Source of the DNA: CAYLNH01 sp964384625
Lineage (GTDB): Bacteria > Verrucomicrobiota > Lentisphaeria > JABSQK01
NCBI GenBank assembly: GCA_964384625.1
Contig: CAYLNH010000230.1
Span: 1 to 11,987, forward strand
DNA length: 11,987 bases
Reading direction: 5' to 3'
Shown: in pieces, positions 1 through 5,505 of the stretch
Layout: each line of letters starts with the position of its first letter
How positions within the stretch are numbered: the stretch's first letter is position 1
Program-made: the position numbers and the translations under genes
The notes under the pieces: model-generated
The model's database searches: none
What the model saw: the letters and a program-made list of their open reading frames with translations, nothing else
Told to the model about the DNA's origin: nothing

Positions 1-161
1 ATACACGGAAAAGACATTGCCTGTCCCAAGATCATCTTAATTCAGCGCCATTCGTCACTATACCCAAAAAGACCCGATTATCAGGAAAATGCACTTCTAA
101 GTAGAATGCGATTAGTATATGATAGATTGATTATAGGCCGCATGGGGCGGCAATATGCACT

Positions 162-1178
162 ATGATTACCAACCCAAAGGACGCATTTCTCGTTCCCAAA
201 AATCCGACCCACAAGAAGTATGAGGCCCGGCGCGCCTTCTTCGTTGAGGGCAGGAAAGCTGCGGAAATCGCCCCGACCTTCGGCTACAAGGTGAACACCT
301 TTCGAGTCATGTGCTCCAAGTTCCGCAAGAATCCCGACGAAGACTTCTTTATTGAACGCAAGCCCGGACGGAAACCGGTGATTCCGCAGGATGAAGACCT
401 GCGCGCAGTGATTATCCGCTTGCGCAAGCAGAATCTGTCGGTGTATGACATTGAGGATCGCCTGCGGGCCGATGGCCGCTCGCTGAATGCGTCGACCATC
501 GGCCGCATGCTGAAAGAGGAAGGCTTTGCCAAGCTGCCGCGACGGCGTGATGATGAACGTCCGCACAAAGACCGTCCGGAAACAGCGGCGACGGCGGATG
601 TGAGGAATCTGGATCTGAGCGATCGAAGTTTCTCAACCAAGTACGGCGGCTTGTTTCTGCTGCTGCCGCTGCTGGCGGAAATTCCCTTTGACAGCGTCAT
701 CGAGCAGGCGGAGTTCCCGGGCAGCGTCATGATTCCCGCAGCTCACGCGGTACGCTCCATCCTTGCTCTGAAGCTCTTCGGCAATGCCCGGCATACCCAT
801 GTGATGAGTGATGTGTTTGATCCGGGCCTGGCCTTGTTTGGCGGACTGAATGTGATTCCCAAGACCTCGTTTCTCTCCCAGTACAGCTGCCGTGTCGAGC
901 CCCACATGCATGCCGCCTTATTGCGTCTGTGGTTTGATGCGATTCAGGACGTGGGCTATCGCCACGGCAATTCCTTCGACCTGGATTTCCACAGCATCCC
1001 GTCGCATGATCATCGAAAACAACATTGCCGATGCCGTCGACTTCTTCCATATGGACGCGCTGTCTTCAACCGTGCCCCTGAAGGTCGACTTCGACTGCTC
1101 ATGAAAGCCGGCGTGCATCAACAGAAAACAAGAATACCCTGGCTCGGAAACAAGAAGCCGCACATACAGCTCGGCTGA
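162..1178 (+). pseudogene. Decayed DDE transposase with two internal deletions
   Basis: This is a remnant of an insertion-sequence transposase. The reading frame is open for 338 codons, but only the first 280 or so look like the original protein. Residues 18-56 and 80-125 resemble two helix-turn-helix DNA-binding segments. Residues 270-280 (NSFDLDFHSIP) look like the start of the catalytic core, with D273 or D275 as a candidate first catalytic Asp. Near base 1000 the transposase-like sequence jumps to another frame (bases 1000-1101, RMIIENNIADAVDFFHMDAL and on), which resembles a much later part of such enzymes. It then returns to the first frame for a plausible C-terminus (bases 1128-1178, TRIPWLGNKKPHIQLG, then TGA). 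Both ends are therefore kept and most of the catalytic domain is lost, so it should be inactive. The exact IS family is not certain (IS4/IS1634-like DDE by recall). I found no convincing terminal inverted repeats. A weak promoter-like pair, TTCTAA (95-100) and TATGAT (118-123) with 17-bp spacing, lies upstream, and the start has no clear ribosome binding site. Confidence 0.75.
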
Positions 1179-1365
1179 AAATCTTAACTCATTAACAAGC
1201 TATACGGATCGAGGCTAGCAACTGGCGTCTCCATCCCCCGCGTTCCGGCGAAGTTGCATAAAGACGGTGTTCGTTGCAGGCTTGTTGTAAGTCCATTGAC
1301 CGAGGATATTGCCTGATTACGTTGGCCGGTGTAGTCCTTGAAACTGCAATACTGGAGGAATCACT

Positions 1366-2541
1366 ATGGGCATCGGTATCGGACTTGTTGGTCTCGGATC
1401 ATTCGGCAGTGCGTTTGCCGATCTGTTCATGAGCCATCCGGCTGTCGATCGGGTTGGGTTGTGCGATCGTGAGCCCGAACGGATCAAGAAATTCGCCGAG
1501 AAAGAAAGCTGGCAGCAGAAGTTCAATCCCCAAGACGCATACGCGACCCACGAGGAAATCTGCAAGGCAGACTTCGACGCGCTGGTCGTCATTACTCAAC
1601 CATGGCTGCATGCACCGCAGTGCGTACAGGCGATGGAGTCCGGCAAAAGTGTGTACAGTGCGGTACCGATCAGTTGCCTGCCCGACGGCGATGAGATTCT
1701 CGAGTTGTGCGACAAACTGGTGGATACCGTGAAACGGACCGGCAAGCACTACATGCTGGGGGAGACGACCTACTACCATTCGGAAGCAATGTATTGCCGG
1801 CGCCGCGCGGCGGCCGGCGATTTTGGCGACTTCGTCTATGGCGAGGGCGAGTACTTCCATGCGTATGACAGTCCGGGCTGCGACCTGCGACAAGTCCTGG
1901 AACGGCGTCTGGCCAGTGCGGCCGGCCACGAGTGGGTGAAGATCCTGCAGACCTACAAATACCGCGGCTGTTACAGCGGCCCGATGCACTACCCCACGCA
2001 CTCGGTCTCCGGCCCGATCTGCGTCAGCGGCGCACACGCCACCAAAGTCTGTTGCTGGGGCATGACGCCGCGCACGGACGACCCGTACTTCGGCGCCGGC
2101 GGCCAAGTGCACAGTAACGAGACCGCGCTGTTTCAGATGAGCGACGGCTCGGCCATGCGGATCTGCGAACACCGCGAATGCAGTGTCGGCCGTGAGGATT
2201 TCCGCATCTACGGCACGAAGGGCAGCTTCGAGCACCGTCACTGGAAAAGCCGCACCGAGAACATTGAATTGACTGTTGACGAGATGCGCGATCCGTTGCC
2301 GGAGGAGGTGGCCAAGGCGTTCCAGGATGTCAGCACGACGTCGGACTTCTACGGCGGCCACGGCGGTTCGCACGCATACCTGGTGCACGAGTTCTGCGAC
2401 GCCATCGCCAACGACCGCACGCCGGCGATCAACGTCTATGAAGCCGTCCGCTATATGGCGGCCGGTGTCATGGCCCACAAGTCCGCGTTGAAAGAAGGCG
2501 AGATCCTCGCGGTCCCGGACTGGGGGGACGCGCCGGCGTAG
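1366..2541 (+). CDS. Gfo/Idh/MocA-family NAD(P)-dependent oxidoreductase
   Basis: This is a predicted cytoplasmic dehydrogenase of 391 residues, a normal length for the Gfo/Idh/MocA family, whose members mostly oxidise or reduce sugars and cyclitols with NAD(P). The N-terminal Rossmann fold shows GLVGLGSFG (residues 6-14, GxGxxG) and an acidic residue, D34, at the end of the second strand, where the cofactor ribose is usually bound. The family's EKP motif, whose Lys is usually catalytic, is replaced by SAVP (98-101). The C-terminal substrate domain contains MHYPTHSVSG (207-216) and the family-like GGHGGSHAYLVHEF (330-343). The start is supported by GGAGGA at 1354-1359, six bases before the ATG. 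There is no signal peptide. A weak promoter-like pair, TTGTAA (1285-1290) and TATTGC (1307-1312), lies upstream. The substrate cannot be read from the sequence. No sugar transporter or partner enzyme lies nearby, so it appears to be a single-gene unit. The family call is firm; the reaction is unknown. Confidence 0.93.
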   Translation: MGIGIGLVGLGSFGSAFADLFMSHPAVDRVGLCDREPERIKKFAEKESWQQKFNPQDAYATHEEICKADFDALVVITQPWLHAPQCVQAMESGKSVYSAVPISCLPDGDEILELCDKLVDTVKRTGKHYMLGETTYYHSEAMYCRRRAAAGDFGDFVYGEGEYFHAYDSPGCDLRQVLERRLASAAGHEWVKILQTYKYRGCYSGPMHYPTHSVSGPICVSGAHATKVCCWGMTPRTDDPYFGAGGQVHSNETALFQMSDGSAMRICEHRECSVGREDFRIYGTKGSFEHRHWKSRTENIELTVDEMRDPLPEEVAKAFQDVSTTSDFYGGHGGSHAYLVHEFCDAIANDRTPAINVYEAVRYMAAGVMAHKSALKEGEILAVPDWGDAPA

Positions 2542-2551
2542 CTCACACAAA

Positions 2552-2668
2552 CGCGAAGCGCAACACAATGTGGGGTCAAGGGGGCCACCGCCTCCTTGCG
2601 GGGTGTGGGGCAGAGCCCCACTCTTAGGCCCGGCAGTCGGGGCGACTACCGGAACAAGGCGCTTCGCG
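2552..2668. repeat. Multi-branched palindromic element
   Basis: An outer perfect 10-bp inverted repeat (CGCGAAGCGC at 2552-2561, GCGCTTCGCG at 2659-2668) encloses three smaller hairpins in series. The first is CAAGGGGG/CCTCCTTG (2577-2584/2591-2598), with one G-T pair. The second is GTGGGGC/GCCCCAC (2605-2611/2615-2621), with a 3-nt loop. The third is CCGG-C-AGTC/GACT-A-CCGG (2630-2638/2644-2652), with one mismatch. The predicted shape is a four-way, cloverleaf-like junction of 117 nt, starting 10 bases after the oxidoreductase stop codon. It could be a mobile intergenic palindrome, a 3'-UTR structure or a terminator. The pairings are direct observations; that they form together is inferred. 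An alternative short hairpin, CGCGC/GCGCG (2665-2669/2677-2681), competes with the right outer arm. Confidence 0.6.
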
Positions 2669-2710
2669 CATTCGCTGCGCGCGCTGTACATCCATTGCGC
2701 ATTCAACCTT

Positions 2711-2750
2711 AAGGAGGTCCTTCGGCTGAGGCTGGAAGGACCTCCTTTCT
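2711..2750 (+). terminator. 12-bp hairpin with SD and anti-SD arms, probable terminator or attenuator
   Basis: The arms AAGGAGGTCCTT (2711-2722) and AAGGACCTCCTT (2736-2747) are perfectly complementary across a 13-nt loop and are followed by TCT. It could end transcription from the upstream oxidoreductase, although the T-tract is short. The left arm contains the ideal Shine-Dalgarno sequence AAGGAGGT and the right arm contains its complement ACCTCCTT. It lies 60 bases before the acyltransferase start, so if that gene is transcribed from further upstream the hairpin would be in its leader and could act as an attenuator. Confidence 0.6.
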
Positions 2751-2776
2751 GCGTTTGGCATTGGCTGTGCTCTACA

Positions 2777-2803
2777 CCTCTTGAACACACTCGACAAGAG
2801 GAG
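2777..2803 (+). promoter_or_regulatory. Ribosome binding site of the acyltransferase inside a small hairpin
   Basis: The Shine-Dalgarno sequence AGAGGAG (2797-2803) lies 7 bases before the ATG at 2811. A perfect 7-bp inverted repeat, CCTCTTG (2777-2783) with CAAGAGG (2795-2801) and an 11-nt loop, covers most of it. Translation could therefore depend on opening this stem. The inverted repeat is plain to see; any regulatory use is inferred. Confidence 0.45.
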
Positions 2804-2810
2804 TTGAACC

Positions 2811-4598
2811 ATGAGTGCCACGACCAAGACGTTTTCTCTGGAACCGATCTTCGCGAATCACCGGGTGTCCGGCGCCATGCTGGCTGATCCGTTGGGCAAG
2901 GCCCTGGGGCTGGAGCGGCTCGAACGGATGTACGAGGAAATCACCGCCGTCCATCCCGGTGGCCGGGAGTTCATTGAAGCCGCTTTGTTGCGGCTGGGTG
3001 TGCGGGTACGCTGTACCGAAGAAGATATGGCGTTGATTCCGAAGGACGGTCCGACCATCGTGGTGGCGAACCATCCGATGGGGTCGACGGAAGGTTTGAT
3101 CCTGGCGCATTTGCTGACGCAAGTGCGAGACGACGTCCGCATCCTGGCCACCGGCCTGGCCGCACGCATCCCGGCGATGCAGGAGTACATCATCGCGGTG
3201 GACAGCTTTGGTGACAGCGGCGCCGAGAAACGAAACGCCAAGGGCCTGTTGAAGGCGATGCACTGGGTGCGTCGCGGCGGCCTGCTGGTGGTCTTTCCAG
3301 CGGGCGCGGTGGCGCGCTTTAACTGGCATCGACGGCGCGTGACGGACCTGGAATGGCAGCCGGGCGTAGCGCACATGGTCCGTCGCACCGGCGCCAAGGT
3401 CTTGCCGGTTTACATCGACGGCCATACTGGACCGTTATTCCCGATTGTCGGCGGCATCGGTTCCCGCGTTCGTGCGATGATGATCGCGAGATTGACGCTC
3501 GGCCAGCGCGGCCACAAGATTCCGGTGCGCATCGGTCATGCCTTTGCCAACAGCCGGCTGCAGGACTTCCCTGATGACCAGTCGATGACCGACTATCTGC
3601 GTTTGCGCTGTTTCCTGCTGGGGCGTGCGACAAAGACCCGGACCCACGCCGAACGTGCCCACGACCGTCGGTTGGTGCCGATTGTCGATCCCGTACCGCA
3701 AGAGCGAATTGTGGCGGAAGTCACGCAGTTGCCCGCAGAGCAGAAGTTGGTCTCCAGCGGCGCCTGCGACGTCTACTACGCCCATGCCGAGCAGATTCCA
3801 GCAACGCTATTTGAGATCGGGCGTCTTCGGGAAATCACGTTCCGCGGTGTTGGGGAAGGGACCGGGCAGGCGATCGACCTGACGCCGCACGATGAGTATT
3901 ACACCCATCTCTTTGTTTGGAACCGCGACAACCAGGAGATCGTCGGCGCTTACCGCATCGGACAACTCGACCATGTGATCGAGGCGTACGGCATTCGCGG
4001 CATCTACACGCACGAGTTCTTCCATCTGAGCCGCCGGCTGTTCAAGCGTCTTGGCCCGGGCTGTCTGGAACTGGGCCGGTCGTTTGTACAGGAGAAATAC
4101 CAGCGCGCGCCGACGTCACTGCTGCTGCTGTGGAAGGGCATCTCGCACTACGTCGCGAAACATCCGCAGTACCGCTATCTGATTGGTCCGGTCAGCATCA
4201 GCGCGGACTACGCGATGGTGTCGCGGCAGTTGCTTTGTCGCAGTTTGCGGCACGAAGTGATGGATCGCGATCTCGCGCACCTGGTGCGGCCGCGGCACCC
4301 CTTCCATTTGCGGAATCGCCACCGGCTGTGTCCGGATGCCGATCTGAAAACGGACCTGGACCTCAAAGAAGTGAACGAGTTGATCAGCGATCTGGAGATC
4401 GACCATAAGGGCATGCCGATCCTGGTGAAACAGTACCTTAAACTCGGCGGAAAGATCCTCGCGTTCAACGTCGACCCGGACTTCGGCAACGTCATCGACG
4501 CGCTGTTGCTAGTCGACCTGGCCAAGACGGATCCCAAGCGCCTGGGCAAGTACATGGGCAAAGAGAACGTCGCTGCGTATCAGGCGAAGCATGTGTAG
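2811..4598 (+). CDS. olsF: OlsF-like bifunctional ornithine-lipid acyltransferase
   Basis: This is a predicted membrane-associated enzyme making ornithine lipids, phosphorus-free membrane lipids, by N-acylating ornithine and then O-acylating the product. In characterised OlsF proteins the C-terminal OlsB-like domain does the first step and the N-terminal PlsC/OlsA-like domain the second. Both domains are visible here in 595 residues, close to the usual OlsF length. The N-terminal acyltransferase has NHPMGSTE (87-94), FPAG (162-165) and PVYIDGHTGPLF (199-210). The C-terminal GNAT-like domain runs from about residue 305 to 570, with ELGRSFV (420-426), LLWKGISHYVAKHPQYRYLIG (438-459 region) and GGKILAFNVDPDFGNVIDALL (546-566 region). 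One oddity is that the acidic partner of the catalytic His88 is Glu94, where Asp is usual. There is no signal peptide. The start follows AGAGGAG by 7 bases. A repeat array begins directly after the stop codon. The alternative is a bifunctional acyltransferase with another amino-acid head group. Confidence 0.82.
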   Translation: MSATTKTFSLEPIFANHRVSGAMLADPLGKALGLERLERMYEEITAVHPGGREFIEAALLRLGVRVRCTEEDMALIPKDGPTIVVANHPMGSTEGLILAHLLTQVRDDVRILATGLAARIPAMQEYIIAVDSFGDSGAEKRNAKGLLKAMHWVRRGGLLVVFPAGAVARFNWHRRRVTDLEWQPGVAHMVRRTGAKVLPVYIDGHTGPLFPIVGGIGSRVRAMMIARLTLGQRGHKIPVRIGHAFANSRLQDFPDDQSMTDYLRLRCFLLGRATKTRTHAERAHDRRLVPIVDPVPQERIVAEVTQLPAEQKLVSSGACDVYYAHAEQIPATLFEIGRLREITFRGVGEGTGQAIDLTPHDEYYTHLFVWNRDNQEIVGAYRIGQLDHVIEAYGIRGIYTHEFFHLSRRLFKRLGPGCLELGRSFVQEKYQRAPTSLLLLWKGISHYVAKHPQYRYLIGPVSISADYAMVSRQLLCRSLRHEVMDRDLAHLVRPRHPFHLRNRHRLCPDADLKTDLDLKEVNELISDLEIDHKGMPILVKQYLKLGGKILAFNVDPDFGNVIDALLLVDLAKTDPKRLGKYMGKENVAAYQAKHV

Positions 4599-5035
4599 AC
4601 GAAACACGAGACACGAAACACGGAACACGGGATTCGGAGCACGAGCTTTTCTGACACCACAGCCCTGCGCTGTGGAGATTCCCTCAACCAACCTACAACA
4701 CGGGACTCGGAACACGAGCTTTTCTGACACCACAGCCCTGCGCTGTGGAGATTCCCTCAACCAACCTACAACACGGGACACGNNNNNNNNNNNNNNNNNN
4801 NNNNNNNNNNNNNNNNNNNNNNNNNNNNNNNNNNNNNNNNNNNNNNNNNNNNNNNNNNNNNNNNNNNNNNNNNNNNNNNNNNGCTTTTCTGACACCACAG
4901 CCCTGCGCTGTGGAGATTCCCTCATCCAACCTACAACACGGGACACGGGACACGGAACACGAAACACGGAGCTTTTCTGACACCACAGCCCTGTGCTGTG
5001 GATTCTTACGCACTTGCGATATAGAACACGAAACA
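4599..5035. repeat. Composite tandem array of 7-bp units and hairpin cores
   Basis: The array begins at the base after the acyltransferase stop codon. Runs of a degenerate heptamer (consensus ACGRRAC) alternate with a 53-bp core that starts GCTTTTCTGACA and contains the hairpin CCACAGCCCTGCGCTGTGG (7-bp stem, 5-nt loop). Cores lie at 4645-4697, 4718-4770 and 4883-4935. A truncated fourth copy starts at 4971 and ends after its hairpin at about 5001. The first two cores are identical and the third differs by one base (CTCATCC for CTCAACC). The fourth has one loop change (C to T) with the stem kept. Heptamer runs are 46 nt before core 1, 20 nt between cores 1 and 2, and 35 nt between cores 3 and 4; the run after core 2 is cut by the gap. 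A stray heptamer lies near 5022-5032. The repeat number varies and no protein is evident. Confidence 0.9.
4783..4882. other. Assembly gap of 100 Ns inside the repeat array
   Basis: Exactly 100 undetermined bases interrupt a heptamer run after core 2 and resume at the first base of core 3. A round 100 is a conventional placeholder, so the real length and number of repeat units are unknown. Open frames crossing it are not evidence of genes. Confidence 0.97.
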
Positions 5036-5256
5036 AACGCCTAACTTGCGCGGACCTCATACCAGATGACAGACACCTGCAGCCAATGTCACAGCCAGTG
5101 GACTTACATCTGGTGGTTCTTCCTGGTCGGGGGGCACCCGTAGTCAGAATTGATGACAACCGATGGGGATGGAGTTGCGCACTCGGGCATCGGCTCTGCG
5201 GAAAGCTCTGGAACATTCTCATACAACTGCAGCCACGAATCCAGCGAAGCCGACTG
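5036..5256. other. Unassigned intergenic stretch
   Basis: I see no convincing gene, RNA or promoter here. Frames open across it on either strand run into the repeat array or the gap and lack ribosome binding sites. It could be the remnant of a lost gene between the two convergent neighbours. Confidence 0.5.
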
Positions 5257-5346
5257 CAACGCCTTCAGCGTTGATCCGTCTTGCTACTCATTCCTGGGGT
5301 AGGCTCCGCCAACCCCAGGCTTGAGACGATCACGCCTTCAGCGTGA
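5257..5346. repeat. Triple-hairpin palindromic repeat
   Basis: Three hairpins lie in series and are symmetrical as a set. The outer two share the loop CTTCA: CAACGC/GCGTTG (5257-5273) and TCACGC/GCGTGA (5330-5346). The central hairpin is CCTGGGGT-A-GGC, loop TCC, GCC-A-ACCCCAGG (5293-5319), with a single A-A mismatch. The flanks TGATCCGTCT (5272-5281) and AGACGATCA (5324-5332) also pair, with one bulged C. This organisation resembles dispersed extragenic palindromes. No copy of it is found elsewhere in the window, so dispersal is inferred. Confidence 0.65.
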
Positions 5347-5393
5347 GGAGTTACGGCTCAGCAATAAGTCAAAATGCTGTAACCAGCCAGTAC

Positions 5394-5428
5394 AGAACCG
5401 CCCCGGCAGGATCTGCCGGGGCGGTTCT
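5394..5428. terminator. 16-bp GC-rich hairpin between convergent genes
   Basis: The arms AGAACCGCCCCGGCAG (5394-5409) and CTGCCGGGGCGGTTCT (5413-5428) pair perfectly over the 3-nt loop GAT. It is the most stable-looking simple hairpin in the window and lies between convergent genes, 78 bases beyond the stop of the macroglobulin gene. Neither side has a proper T-tract, so a bidirectional or T-less terminator is the likeliest reading. Confidence 0.6.
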
Positions 5429-5432
5429 CGCC

Positions 5433-5476
5433 GGTGATCGACTGCAGTCGATTGTCGTCGACTGCAGTCGATCACC
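5433..5476. repeat. 19-bp inverted repeat built from two copies of a palindrome
   Basis: The arms at 5433-5451 and 5458-5476 are perfectly complementary around the 6-nt spacer TTGTCG. Each arm contains the self-complementary core TCGACTGCAGTCGA, so the two cores are also direct repeats. The DNA could form one large hairpin or two small ones, and could offer two identical dimer-binding sites. It lies 30 bases past the stop of the minus-strand gene, so a termination role is possible. Confidence 0.7.
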
Positions 5477-5486
5477 TTCCTGAAGT

Positions 5487-5505
5487 CGCGGGACGGATTC
5501 CCGCG
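5487..5505 (-). terminator. Hairpin directly after the macroglobulin stop codon
   Basis: CGCGGGA (5487-5493) pairs with TCCCGCG (5499-5505) over a 5-nt loop. The stem abuts the TAG stop (5506-5508 on the minus strand). It is the first of three stacked inverted repeats downstream of that gene. It has no T-tract, so it may protect the 3' end rather than terminate alone. Confidence 0.45.

Noticed and set aside
34..1191. ATCTTAATTCA (34-44) and ATCTTAACTCA (1181-1191) flanking the transposase remnant, as possible target-site duplications
   Set aside because: Only 11 bases with a mismatch, AT-rich, and no terminal inverted repeats next to them. Chance is a sufficient explanation.
1399..2790. 463-codon minus-strand open frame over the oxidoreductase
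   Set aside because: It is the antisense shadow of a clear Rossmann-fold gene, has no recognisable domain, and runs through the palindromic spacer.
4599..5035. CRISPR array
   Set aside because: The repeated part is a hairpin core with near-identical intervening heptamer runs. There are no unique spacers of constant length and no cas genes.
5066..5143. A 25-residue frame reading MTDTCSQCHSQW and then an aromatic hydrophobic stretch
   Set aside because: The CxxCH plus hydrophobic pattern is eye-catching, but there is no ribosome binding site, the frame ends quickly and it has no supporting context.
4509..5222. Open frames crossing the repeat array and the Ns on both strands
   Set aside because: Their length comes from translating undetermined bases and tandem repeats. 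No domain or ribosome binding site is visible.
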